Source: Thinopyrum elongatum
Taxonomy: Eukaryota; Streptophyta; Magnoliopsida; Poales; Poaceae
Assembly (NCBI GenBank): GCA_011799875.1
Contig: CM022301.1
Coordinates: 218,184,296 to 218,248,295 of the forward strand
Direction: 5' to 3'
DNA length: 64,000 bases
The notes under the pieces are model-generated. The model was not told the origin of the DNA and ran no database searches. It saw only the letters and a program-made list of their open reading frames with translations. A program made the translations under genes and the position numbers. Positions 11,868-22,769 of the stretch are shown here, piece by piece. Position 1 is the first letter of the stretch. Each line of letters opens with the position of its first letter.

Positions 11868-13376
11868 TGATACGTCCATTTTGCATCATGTTTTCCTACT
11901 GTTATTTATAATGTTTTTATGCATAATAATGCTTCTGGGAGTAATTATAATGTCTTTTCTCTCATAATTTGCAAGGTTTACACAAAGAGGGAGAGCTGGA
12001 ATTCTAGACCCGAAAAAGCACGTCAGAGCTACCTATTCTGCACAACTCCAAATAAGCTAAAACTTCACAGAGATTTTTTATGGAATATTTAAGAATTATT
12101 GGAGTAAATAACTACTGGAGGGGGCCCACCAGGTGGGCACAACCCACCTAGGTGCGCCAGGGCCCCCAGGCGCGCCCTGGTGGGTTGTGCCCTCCTCGGC
12201 CCACCTCCGGTGCCCATCTTCTGGTATATAAGTCATTTTGACCTAGAAAAAATTAGGGGAGGACTTTCGGGACGAAGCTCCGCCGTCTTGAGGCGGAACT
12301 TGGGTAGGAGCACTTTTGCTCTCCGGCGAAGCAATTCCGCCGGGGGAACTTCCCTCCCGGAGGGGGAAATCATCACCATCATCATCACCACCAACTCTCC
12401 CATCTTGGGGAGAGCAATCTCTATCAACATCTTAAATAGCACCATCTCCTCTCAAACCCTAGTTCATCTCTTGAGGTCAATCTTTGTACCGGAACCTTAG
12501 ATTGGTGCTTGTGGGTGACTATTAGTGTTGGTTACATCTTGTAGTTGATTACTATATGGTTTATTTGGTGGAAGATTATATGTTCAGATCCATTATGCTA
12601 TTTAATACCCCTATGATCTTGAGCATGATTATCATTTGTGAGTAGTTACTTTTGTTCTTGAGGTCACGGGAGAAATCTTGTTGCAAGTAATCATGTGAAC
12701 TTGATGTGTGTTCGATATTTTGATAATATGTATGTTGTGATTCCCCTAGTGGTGTCATGTGAACGTCGACTACATGGCACTTCACCTTATTAGGGCCTAA
12801 GGTAATGCATTGTGGAGTAGTTATTAGATGATGGATTGCGGGAGTGACAGAAGCTTAAACCCTAGTTTATGCGCTACTTCGTAAGGGGCTGATTTGGATC
12901 CCAAAGTTTAATGCTATGGTTAGATTTTATCTTAATACTTTTCTTGTAGTTGCGGATGCTTGCGAGGGGGTTAATCATAAGTAGGAGGTTTATTCAAGTA
13001 AGAGCAGCACCTAAGCACCGGTCCACCCACATATCAAATTATCAAAGTAGTGAACACGAATCAAATCAACATGATGAAAATGACTAGATGAAATTCCCGA
13101 GTACCCTCAAGAACGCTTTGCTTATCATAAGAGACCGTTTTGGCCTGTCCTTTGCCTCAAAAGGATTGGGCTACCTTGCTGCACTTTTTTTACCATTACC
13201 GTTACTTGCTCGTTACAAATTACCTTGCTATCAGACTACTTGTTACTTATAATTTCAGTGCTTGCAGAGAATACCTTGCTGAAAACCACTTGTCATTTCC
13301 TTCTGCTCCTCATTGGGTTCGACACTCTTACTTATCGAAAGGACTACGATTGATCCCCTATACTTGTAGGTCATCA
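11868..13376 (+). repeat. 5' LTR of element A (1,509 bp)
   Basis: It begins TGATACGTCCATTTTGC and ends GTAGGTCATCA, followed by the primer site. It matches the split 3' LTR (35475-36962 plus 47385-47412) and the LTR at 7302-8820. Confidence 0.92.
12225..12232 (+). promoter_or_regulatory. LTR TATA box of element A
   Basis: TATATAAG lies about 360 bp into the LTR, upstream of a pyrimidine- and GC-rich leader. This is the usual place for the transcription start of this LTR family. The same motif lies at the equivalent place in the 3' LTR near 35841. Confidence 0.6.
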
Positions 13377-13387
13377 AGGCTCTTTTC

Positions 13388-13405
13388 TGGCGCCGTTGCC
13401 GGGGA
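13388..13405 (+). other. Primer binding site of element A, tRNA-Asp
   Basis: TGGCGCCGTTGCCGGGGA starts 12 bp after the 5' LTR and is fully complementary to the 3' end of plant tRNA-Asp. Confidence 0.9.
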
Positions 13406-13482
13406 GTGAAGCGCTCTTTGTAACTGGAAATTGGTAAGGAAAAATTATTACTACGTGCTGAAATTTATTATCACTTGCTACT

Positions 13483-15757
13483 ATGGAGAACAATCCTTTG
13501 AGGGGTTTGTTCGGGGTATCTTCACCTCAACCGGAACCACAATTAGTTGCCCCTCAACCTACTGCACCTACTGAAAATATTTGTTATGAAATTCCTTCAG
13601 GTATGATAGAACAACTACTAGCTAATCCTTATGCAGGAGATGGAACCGAACATCCTGATATGCACTTGATATATGTGGATGAAATTTGTGGATTATTTAA
13701 GCTTGCAGGTTTGCCCGGAGATGAAGCTAAGAAGAAGGTTTTCCCTTTATCTTTGAGGGGAGAAGCATTGGCATGGTATAGGCTATGCGATGATATTGGA
13801 TCTTGGAACTGGAATCGATTGAAATTGGAGTTTCACCAAAAAAAATTATCCTATGCATCTAGTTCATCGTGATCGGAATAATATATATAATTTTTGGCCT
13901 CGTGAAGGAGAAAGTATCGCTCTAGCTTGGGGGAGGCTTAAGTCAATGTTATATTCATGCCCCAATCATGAGTTCTCAAGAGAAATTATCATTCAGAATT
14001 TTTATGCTCGGCTTTCTCGTAATGATCAATCCATGCTCGATACTTCTTGTACTGGTTATTTTATGAAGAAGACTATTGAATTCAGGTGGGATCTTTTAGA
14101 AAGAATTAAACACAACTCTGAAGATTGGGAACTCGACGAAGGTAAAGAGTTAGGTATTAAGCTTGAGTTTGATTGTGTTAAATGTTTTATGAATACCGAT
14201 GCTTTTCAAAAGTTTAGCACTAAATATGGACTTGACTCTGAGATAGTAGCTTCCTTTTGTGAATCACTTGCTTCTCATGTTGATCTCCCTAAAGAGAAGT
14301 GGTTTAAATATCATCCACCCATTAAAGAAGAAATTAAAGAATCGGTTGTAGCTAAAGATGAAACTATTATTTATAGTGTTGACCCAGTTGTGCCTACTGT
14401 CTATATCGAAAAACCACCTTTCTCTGTTAGGATAAAGGAATATGCTAAGGTCTCAACTGTGGTCAATAAAAGTTATATTAGAGCACCTAAGCCTGCTGAA
14501 CAAATCAAGGTAGAACCTAGTGTTGCTATGGTTAAACATCTCTTGGTAGAAAATATAGATGGGCATGTTATTTACTTCTATGATGAAGCTACTAGAATTG
14601 CCAAACCAGATGAAAAGGATAAACATAGACCTGTTGTTGGCATGCATGTTGTCTCAGTTAAAATAGGAGATCACTATTATCATGGTTTATGTGACATAGG
14701 TGCTAGTGTGAGTGCTATTCCCTTTACCTTATATCAAGAAATTATGAGTGACATAGCACCCACTGAAATAGAAGACATAGATGTTACTATCAAACTTGCT
14801 AATAGAGACACCATCACACCACTTGGGATTGTTAGAGATGTTGAAGTCTTCTGTGGGAAGATAAAATATCCTACTGATTTTCTTGTTCTTGGTTCCCCAC
14901 AAGATGACTTTTGTCCCATTATCTTTGGTAGACCTTTCTTGAACACCGTTAATGCTAAAATAGACTGTGAGAAACAAATCGTCGGTATTAGTTTTGGTGA
15001 TGAGTCTCATGAGTTTAATTTTTCCAAGTTTAGTAGAAATCATCACAAGAAAGAATTACCTTGTAAGGATGAAATAATTGGTCTTGCTTCTATTGCCGTG
15101 CCTCCAACTGGTCCACTAGAACAATATTTGCTAGACCATGAAAACGATATGCATATGTATGAAAGAAATGAAATAGATAAAATTTTCTTTGAACAACGAC
15201 CTCTGCTTAAACACAATTTTCCTATTGAAACTCTAGGAGGTCCTCCTCCATCCAAAGGTGATCCTGTGTTTGAATTAAAACAATTGCCAGACACTTTGAA
15301 ATATGCTTATCTTGATGAGAAAAAGATATATCCTGTTATTATTAGTGCTAACCTTTCAAATCATGAAGCAGAAAGATTATTGAAAGTTCTGAAGAAGCAC
15401 CGGGCTGCTATTGGATATACTCTTGATGATCTTAAGGGCATTAGTCCCATTCTCTGTCAGCACAAAATTAATATGGAACCTGATGCTAAACCCGTTGTTG
15501 ATCACCAACGACGCTTGAATCCTAAAATGAAAGAAGTGGTAAGAACTGAAATATTAAAGCTTCTGGAAGCAGGTATAATCTATCCCATAGCTGATAGTAG
15601 ATGGGTAAGCCCCGTTCATTATGTCCCTAAGAAAGGAGGTATTACCGTTGTTCAAATGATAAAAATGAACTTATTCCACAAAGAATTATTACTGCTATAG
15701 GATGGTAATTGATTTTAGAAAATTAAATAAAGCAACTAGGAAAGATCATTACCCCTT
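13483..15757 (+). pseudogene. gag-protease and truncated RT of element A
   Basis: The ATG at 13483 opens an Athila-type gag (MENNPLRGLFGVSS start; capsid-like WYRLCDD and NFWPREGES segments). A frameshift in a run of eight A at about 13840 moves the rest into the frame read at 13853-15700. A retropepsin with DIGASVSAIP (Asp codon at 14693) and the flap-like IFGRPFLNT region follows. The RT begins with the conserved QRRLNPKMKEVVR and WVSPVH segments. A second frameshift near 15650 precedes the loss of the reading frame. At about 15757 the RT breaks off after the NKATRKDHY motif and joins sequence that normally lies downstream of integrase. Element E provides the intact comparison. Confidence 0.85.
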
Positions 15758-15895
15758 CCGTACTCTGTTTTTCTTCAGTTTGCTTGTTTCCCAAGATAAA
15801 AAACCTTTATATACCCCGCAAACGTACTGACCTCCGTATCACGGAGAAATCTCCTGTTCTTCTTTCTTGTTGTTTTGTGACAGATCTAGGTTACC
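15758..15895 (+). other. Leader between deletion joint and second ORF of element A
   Basis: About 140 bp of non-coding sequence lead up to the ATG at 15896. Because RT, RNase H and integrase are missing just before it, the deletion joint lies near 15757. No motif is recognised. Confidence 0.5.
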
Positions 15896-16313
15896 ATGGC
15901 CGCTTCGAGCTCCTCCAAGGACAAGTTCTTCGAGAACGTCAGCAACCCGTATTTGCGGGAGGTGATGCAGCACCCTCAAGCCATTGAGATGCGTGAGGGG
16001 GTGCTCCACACCCGGGACGTCCAGGGCCCCAAGGGGAAGCGGACCGTGGATGCCAAGCTTGAAGCTATGGAGCAGGAGGTGTTCAAGTGCAAGGGGATGG
16101 TGGAACGTGGACTCAATGCCAATCACCTCATGATTGCGGAATACAACCATGATCTCAAGGTGGATGGCAAATCCATGAAGGACATCGTCTTCACCTTCAA
16201 CGAGCAAATCAACTTTCTACAAAGCCAAATCTATGATCTCCAAAACCAAGTTTTTGAATATGAGGCAAGGTTTAAAGGTATGAGTTTGGCTGCCAGTTGC
16301 AGGACTCGTGAGA
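15896..16313 (+). pseudogene. Second ORF of element A, 5' part (interrupted by element B)
   Basis: A reading frame starting MAASSSSKDKFFENVS encodes a small hydrophilic protein with a predicted helical, coiled-coil-like segment (FNEQINFLQSQIYDLQNQ) near residues 100-130. Element B is inserted after codon 139. If B and one copy of the 5-bp duplication are set aside, the frame continues exactly at 23682 and ends at a TAG at 23780-23782, giving about 172 residues. The gene sits where element E carries its own 125-residue second ORF, between integrase and the 3' non-coding region. Function is unknown. Confidence 0.7.
16309..16313. repeat. Target-site duplication of element B, left copy
   Basis: TGAGA here against CGAGA at 23677-23681; they differ by one C-to-T transition at a CpG. 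Confidence 0.75.
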
Positions 16314-17239
16314 TTTCGTGGGAAACCACGGCCACCTATGGGGCCATGAGCCCCTTTTGGTTCGGCGGGGGGATGGGCACGTTGCACAAAGAGTGGAGAA
16401 GCGTCGCGCAGCACGGCAGAGATCACACAGGCAGCCTTTACCCAGGTTCGGGCCACCATGAGGCGTAAAACCCTACTCCTGCTTTGGTGGATTGATGGTG
16501 GATAATGGTGGTGAACGTAGCACACTCGCCCGGCAAGGTCGCTCCTGGGGGCGAGAGTGGCTACGCGCGTATGGATATGTGAGGGTCCAACCCTTTCTAC
16601 GGTCGCCATGGGCCTCCTTTTATAGATTAAGGGGTCACCACAGTGGCAAATCAGTCTTTGCATGCTGATTAGATAGCTAGCAGTGCTATCATATCTAACT
16701 CTGCAGGCTGACAGAGCGCATTAAATACGCCGCTCAGTGTCACATCACAGCTCGCCCGGCAGGCCCTGCCGGGCTGTTTTGCCAGCTTTGCGCCTGCTCG
16801 CTTGACACGTCTCAGGACAGGTGTCATATGGAGGTGTTTGCTATAGGAAGTGGCTGCCATGTGGCATAAAGCAGCCACTTGGTCACCTTGGAGCTCGACA
16901 CCGCTATGATTACTGACTTGCGTCGCTTGTGAGGTGGAGCGGTGGAGTGGCTTGCCTCCGCCAGCCCCGGCAGGCCTGCCGGGACGATCTGGAGCTTGCT
17001 TCCGGGGCAAAACCCAACCCTGCTAGGCTCGCCTGCCCGGCAAGGTAGGTCCTTCTCTTGGCGATGCCTCGTTCCTATGGCTCACCTTGGCCTTCTCGAC
17101 TTGCACTTGGATCCTTCAAAGGAATTGATCCTCCTTGTTTGGTCTGATCTTGGTCTTGTAATCTTGTCTTCGAGCCTATTGGCTTGCCATCCGTGCACAG
17201 TCAGGGGAAAACATATACCCCTATCTGTGTTCCCCGACA
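16314..17239 (-). repeat. 3' LTR of element B
   Basis: It matches 22770-23676 across its length. On the plus strand it starts TTTCGTGGG, where the other copy has TGTCATGGG, and ends CCCCGACA. Its outer terminus has thus decayed from TG to TT. Confidence 0.88.
16616..16625 (-). promoter_or_regulatory. TATA box in 3' LTR of element B
   Basis: CTATAAAAGG on the minus strand. The same motif occurs in the 5' LTR at 23053-23062 and in element C's 3' LTR at 37264-37273. Confidence 0.6.
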
Positions 17240-17256
17240 TAAGCCCCCGGGCCTAA
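17240..17256 (-). other. Polypurine tract of element B
   Basis: On the minus strand TTAGGCCCGGGGGCTTA lies directly before the TGTCGGGG that opens the 3' LTR, which fixes the element's orientation. Confidence 0.75.
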
Positions 17257-17633
17257 GCCATACATGTCACTGGGTATGTTGGGTTAGGCCCCAAACCAGT
17301 GCACGGACACGTGGCTAAAAAGGGGTGCTCGCATCATGGTTCGTCATGATGACCAGTCAATTCAACGTCCACTTTGCGCAATTCCTGCGAGTCATGGGGT
17401 CATGGGACTGTTGCAGTTAATGTAAAACGGTAACCTCTGGAGCATCGCATCCCCGCTCCACGCCTTTTCCCCTTAAGATAGGAAAACACGGAACGGCACG
17501 GTTCACTTGTCGCCTGTCCTGCCCTCCCATCATCTTCCTCTGCAAGCCAAACAAATGCCCCTCCTTTCTCTCCCTCACCCACCGCCGTTCCCCCACCTGA
17601 TTCCTTCCCCCATTCGCACCGGCGTCCACGGGA
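17257..17633 (+). promoter_or_regulatory. Presumed promoter and 5' UTR of the antisense gene in element B
   Basis: This region lies between the polypurine tract and the ATG at 17634. The last 120 bp are C/T-rich, as in plant 5' UTRs. A weak A/T motif (CTTAAGATAGG near 17473) is the best TATA candidate; I see no canonical one. Confidence 0.35.
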
Positions 17634-19402
17634 ATGGGGAAGAAAACTACAGCAAAGGGGAAGCAGTCTGCCGCGGCGAAGGAGGTGGTCGCCGAGGGAA
17701 GCAAGAGGGCGGTGGAGCTGGACAGGAAGCGGAGGGGAGACGTCGTCTTCTTTCCATCAAACCTGGACGGCCCGATTCTACAGGCAAGGTATGGGTACCT
17801 ATGGGGGAGGGAAGTCCCGAAAGGGCACGGCGCGCCCAATGTTTTGGCGGAGGGGGAAGAAGATCCGCCAAATTCATACCGATTCTTCTGGGCATATTTC
17901 ATCCGCTGCCTCTGCCCCCCTTTTTCTGATTTCTTTGAGGCGATGATGATGATTTATGGATTCCACCTCCTGGACTTCACGCCAAATGCAATGGCGACCA
18001 TGGCCATCTTTGCTCATTTGTGTGAGAATTTTGTTGGAGTCGCCCCCAATGTTGATCTGTTCAGGCATTACTTTGTCCCGCGGGTGGAGAACAAAACTCA
18101 CCGCTCTGGGAACATCAGCTGGATGCCATGGGGGGCAAGGAAGTCCTAGGATTATATCCCTGGTCTGCAGCACGAGAGGTGGGATGAGTGTAAAGGAGAC
18201 TGGTGCTGGATTCAGGATGTGGAAGCCCCAGAGTTCTGCGAAGCACGGACAGTGTGTGTCGAGCGCAGCAAGGAATGGAGCACATTCGGCCTCACCAATG
18301 ATAGGCTTCGCCCGGCAATAAATAGGATCACCCGCCTGAAGGCTGCCGGACTAACCATTGAGCACGTGGGGGCAGATTTTCTCCTTCGTCGCATCTTGCC
18401 ACTGTAGAAGAGGGACAAACCCGCCTGGTTGTATGGTGATGCTGGAGACATGATGAGATTGCTTCCAGGTTTGGCCAATAACTTGTCTGTTTATGGCCAT
18501 GCCTGGTTGTGTGACCAGTTGTTTGGCCGCTTCGAGTTGTTCAAGCTCCCGGCAACCGTTATCCCTCTGAATGTCAATTCGGCCCGGGACTAGATCTTGA
18601 AGTGGATGCCGGATTGCAACGCTCATGGGGTGGCAAATGATTGGCGGTTGCCCACTCTTGATGAAGAACTTGAATGATCCAATGCCCTGGCAGAGAGGGC
18701 TGTCAGAGTGGAGACCAAAGTGTACAAACACACCTCCACCGTGGAGGCAGCATTTATCAAGATGAGGATTGAGGAGGACAAAGCTGCCCGAATTGCTGCA
18801 ATGGCAAGGGTTGCGAAGGTCGGGAAGGGAAAAGCTGAGGATGAGAGTTCCTCTCATGGTGGTAGCGAGGCGCAGGCCACGGAAGAGGTTACCGGGGAAG
18901 ATCTTGCCGGGGACGAATTTTCTAGGCTTGAGGCTCTAGCTACCGCGGTAGCAGAGCTCCAAAAGGAGGAGGAGGCTACTGAGGCAGTGGAGCTCAAAGC
19001 GGAGTGGCTCGCGGCTGGTCCTCAAGACCCCGAGCCGATTTTGGATCAGAGTCCCCGCAGGCGTGCTGCTAACCGGGGAATGGCGGTCCCAAATCCAGCG
19101 CCTGCCGCCAAGAAGGTGAAGAAGACCACCACCAAAAATACCAAGCCAGACGTGGTGTGCCGCCAGTCTCCTTGCCTTGCCGGGATCAAAGCTTCTCCCG
19201 CCAAGCAATCGGTGGATGTGGAGGGCGATTCCAGCTCTCATTCTGGCTCGAGCTCTTCGCAGAGCTCGTCTTCATCAGAGCCCCCAGCGCTCCAGCAGGG
19301 TTTGGGGCTGCCGGAAAGCTCCGCCCCTCCATCCCAGGAGAGAGGCAGAGCATCCCCGCCGCCCATGGAATTTGATTTGAGCTCCATGCTCATTGATGAG
19401 GA
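17634..19402 (+). pseudogene. Antisense gene of element B, exon 1 (putative gypsy-type transposon domain)
   Basis: One reading frame runs from the ATG at 17634 (MGKKTTAKGKQSAAAKE, a basic start) to a splice donor after 19402. In-frame stops occur at 18147, 18405, 18591 and 18675. Residues about 45-260 resemble the plant 'putative gypsy type transposon' domain (Pfam Transposase_28), with the conserved-looking GFHLLDFTPNA and LCENFVGVAPNVDLFRHYF. A charged linker and a Ser-rich acidic tail with SSHSGSSSSQSSSSSE follow. Despite the Pfam name, no transposase activity is known to me. The stops show the copy is dead, but the frame itself is uninterrupted by indels through this exon. Confidence 0.72.
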
Positions 19403-19487
19403 GTAAGGAAGATTTCCCTCTCCGTGATAACTTTAGTATACTTGATTGTCTTTGCTGGCTGACCTTTTGTTTTGCTGTCGTTGGCAG
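19403..19487 (+). other. Intron 1 of the antisense gene (85 bp)
   Basis: Donor GA|GTAAGG and acceptor TTGGCAG|GGAG flank a T-rich intron. Removing it joins an acidic Glu run in the same phase (E-coding GAG repeats). Without splicing the frame ends at the TAA inside the donor. Confidence 0.75.
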
Positions 19488-19906
19488 GGAGGAGGAGGAG
19501 GAGGAAACGGAGACCCTCATCCATCGGTCGAAGAGGCTCCGGCGTACTGGGTCGTCGAAGACTGTGGAGAGCTTGGGTTTGGTGGGGAGCCATACGGAGG
19601 ATCCCGCACCGAGCCCCCAGCCCAGCCCCCGGCCTTAAAGTGGAGGGCTGGTTCCTTCTGCTGGGGGCAACGGAGACGAACTTCCCACCCCTCCAGCTAG
19701 AGGAGGCGGCAAGACGACACAGGATGAGCCCTTCCTGGGAGGGTACGTTCCTCCCGCTGACCCAGCCAAAGAACCCCTGGTGAGACCCTCCGTGGATGAG
19801 CCTGCACAGAGCATCGCTGTGGCAGCCGCGGCAGGGGGTGGAGTTCATAGCCCGGCAATTGCTGCTGCCGGTGAAGCTGAGGCCCCTGCCCGGCAGGCTT
19901 CTCCAG
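19488..19906 (+). pseudogene. Antisense gene of element B, exon 2
   Basis: The frame set by splicing continues through a Glu run, a basic patch (HRSKRLRRTG) and a Pro/Ala/Gly-rich low-complexity stretch up to the donor at 19906. It has one in-frame stop at 19636-19638. Confidence 0.7.
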
Positions 19907-20018
19907 GTACTTAACTCCCACTCTTTTCCTTCTTTCTCTTATGTATCCCCTCTCCCTTTATCCCGGTAATCTAAAACTTCTGCCCTTTTTTGCCATTCGC
20001 TTGCCCTTTCATCCGTAG
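19907..20018 (+). other. Intron 2 of the antisense gene (112 bp)
   Basis: Donor CTCCAG|GTACTT and acceptor ATCCGTAG|TCC, with a strongly pyrimidine-rich 3' end. Removal keeps the reading frame into exon 3. Confidence 0.72.
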
Positions 20019-21594
20019 TCCTCCAGGCCGAAGAGCCAGAACTGCTGGAAGAGGTGGCCAGCATAGGGAGAGCTGCCGCGAACGAGGTCGTCAAGATCGC
20101 CACCGCGGAGGGACAGGGCTCCGTTGCCGGGAGTGTTCAAGATCCTTTGGCGGTGGCGAAACATACTTCTGAAAGTGCCCCAGAGGTGGGAGTGGTGGTC
20201 GAGGGGAAGATTCCCCTCCGAACCATGGATCCCCTTTCCTCTTTTGGGCCCATGGTGGGGGCCTCGCCATCCCCCTCAAGCCAGTTGGCGTTGGTGTTGG
20301 TGCAGCCCAGGATTGGAGCCCCCGGTCCATCGGCATCGGTGAACGCGGAGCTTGATGAAGAGCTCCAACGAATCTTGGCGTCGCTACACCAAGGGGTTGA
20401 AGAATCGGGCGATTCGGTTGCCGTTGCAATGGATTTGTCCTTCCTGGATTCCGTGGCGGCGGGCATCAAAGAAATGCAGGCCCGACACAACCAGAAGTGG
20501 CAGGCGCTCAACGCGAGTCCGCCAACAAAGTGGACCAGAAGCTGAAGGACAAGTGCCTGGAGCTGCATGAATGGCACGGTAAGCAGTTCCAGGCACTTAT
20601 GAGGCAGCAGGAGGCGATCCTGATGACGAGGGAAGACATCATAGCCCGTGAAGCGCGCCTAGCGGATCGCAAGGCATGTCTGGACGCCAGAGAGCAAGAG
20701 ATTTCTCTCCGGGAGGAGAAGCTTGGAGCCACCCTTCGCGCCAAAGATGATGACCTGGAAGCCCTTGTGCAGCAACGCACCAAGGAGTTGGAGGACAAGC
20801 ACAAAGCTGCCCTGGACGTCCTTACAACTGATTCTGCTGTTCGACTGAAGAAACTCACTGATGATCTTGCTGCCGCATCCGCTGCCAGGACTGACCTTGA
20901 TCGACAGGTGACTAAGCTGACTGAGGAGCTTGCCGGGAGCACCAAGGAGATGGAGGCCCTCAAGGAGGAAGCGCGAAAGGCGGAGGTCCTTCTGAGCGAT
21001 GTGCAGTCACAGCTCTCCTCCAGGACCCAAGGCCTTGGAACCGCCAACGGCGCCATCACGGATCTGAAGGCCAGGATCGGCATCTTGGAAAGCACGGCAG
21101 AGTCCGACGGAGCCCGCTAGCAACAGTTGTCCAAAGATCTAGACACCGCCCAGTGTCTCCGGAAGGAAGCAGAGGACAAGCTGACGAACCAATCCGAGCA
21201 GGTGAACCTCTGGATCAGGAGCACGGTTGACATTGCTATGCGCCTTGCTGCCCAGACCGTAGCAATGGGCATGGACGGGCCAGCTTTCTCGATCAACAGG
21301 CAGGAGGTCCCTAGTGCCAAGCTGGGGGTTTTCTTCAACGAGCTGATCGAAAAGCTGAAGGTGCATGAAGAGGGGAGGGCCAAGCGCTTCGCGAACGAGT
21401 CCCGAAAGCTTGCACACGACGCCCTCCTCATGGTCCTGAGCAACATCGCCTGCCGTCATCCAGACCTCGACCTTGCCGACGGATTTAAGGAGCCGCCGGT
21501 GGGTGCTGATGTTCTAGCTGCCAAAGATATAGCTGCCCCTCTGGCCGCCAGGGCCCTTCACGTCCCAACGGCTTCACGCAGTCGCCGGGCTTGA
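20019..21594 (+). pseudogene. Antisense gene of element B, exon 3 (coiled coil)
   Basis: The exon encodes an Ala/Ser/Pro-rich part and then a long coiled coil of roughly 200 residues (repeated Leu, Glu, Lys and Arg heptads, for example DAREQEISLREEKLGATLRA). A helical C-terminal domain ending SRSRRA at the TGA at 21592 follows. A one-base frameshift lies near 20510 and a TAG at 21118-21120. The architecture, an N-terminal domain plus a long coiled coil, suggests a structural or oligomerising protein. Spliced length would be about 1,250 codons. Confidence 0.68.
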
Positions 21595-22748
21595 CTCCCA
21601 GCTATTCAGTCATCGTGCTATCCTGTAACCAAACATGATATATGCTTCATGTTTAGATGTCGTACTGTTTACGTTTGCGTGGAACTGATGTCCCCTGCTT
21701 AATCTTAAACGCACGTTTATCCCTCTGAGCTTATATGCTTGTGTTCGTATGATTAGTCCCTAAGCATGTTCTGGTTGCTTGCCGGTATCATATTGCCGCG
21801 ATTGTCGTAAGGGTCCGGCCCTTAACATTCATCTTGGCGTGGATGCGTCCCGGCAAGTTTTTCCTCGGTAGCTCTCGACGCAGCCGCTCATTCTGTGAGC
21901 AAGGCTCGGGACAGAACAAGGGTGCAGACAAAGAACTAGCCAAGGTTCCATCACACGAAGGATTTCATAGTACGAACACTTACTAAAACCGAGGGATAAA
22001 CGGATGCAAAAATCTAAGATTCATCAAAAGGAAATGATTTCTTGGACTTAGCTTTTGTTCTTGCTCCTTCCCAGCCTTTCCAGTTGCGTGCATTTAGCGT
22101 GCTCACAATACCCGGAAAGACGGAGGCCAGCGAATAACTCTCTGGTTCCCGGCAGGGACCAACATGCGTCAGGCGTGCCTGGCGAGCGGCAGGATATGGT
22201 GCCGGGCTTTCCCCGGCCCCTCTCTCTCTCTCCTCTGCTCTTTTCGAACAATCCGACAGTGGCTGGCGCAAGAGTCCCGCCAGTGCGGTCGGCCTTGCCG
22301 GAGCATACTTGCCGGGGCATCGGTCAATGGATTCATACCGGCGTTTTACTTAGGATTTCCCTAAGCATGGTAAATGCTGAACCGAGTATCACGCGGTACT
22401 CATCGACATTGACGATGCCAGGGTCAGAGCAGCTCGATTGCCAAAGAGGGAGAGAGATGGAAAGAGGAGCCTTGTTCCCACGCGCCATGCCCCTTCCCCC
22501 CGGACGGCGCCCGAGCGGTGGTCGCGCCGCCTAGCTCGCCTGGGGGGGAGCATTCCACCGTCAGCGCCGATCTTCACCGTGGCCGCCACCGTGGTGGGAC
22601 GAGATGATGAACAAAGCAGGTGCGGGGGCGGCCCCGCTCTCCCGCTTTGTCTTCATATCTTCATGAGCACCGCCGACGCCAAAAGCTTCGGCTGGGCTAC
22701 GATGGAGACGACGCGCTGCCAACGCCCTCCGGTTTGCGTAAGTGATCC
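21595..22748 (-). other. 5' leader region of element B without gag or pol
   Basis: On the element's sense strand this is the region after the primer site where gag would start. Short minus frames (22389-22589, 22561-22791) are Arg/Pro-rich and show no gag motif. Reading plus, its left edge would hold the 3' UTR of the antisense gene. Sense coding sequence seems to have been deleted. Confidence 0.45.
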
Positions 22749-22766
22749 CCCTACCTGGTGCGCCAA
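22749..22766 (-). other. Primer binding site of element B
   Basis: On the minus strand TGGCGCACCAGGTAGGGG follows the 5' LTR after three bases. The same position in element C holds TGGCGCGTCAGGTAGGGG. The tRNA primer is not assigned. Confidence 0.65.
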
Positions 22767-22769
22767 AGA

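Noticed and set aside
13388..13405. tRNA-like sequence as a possible tRNA gene
   Set aside because: Only the 18-base complement of the tRNA-Asp 3' end is present, at the primer-site position; there is no cloverleaf.
20508..21095. 195-residue minus frame rich in Ser, Arg and Leu
   Set aside because: It is the complement of the coiled-coil exon of the antisense gene; composition matches a shadow frame.
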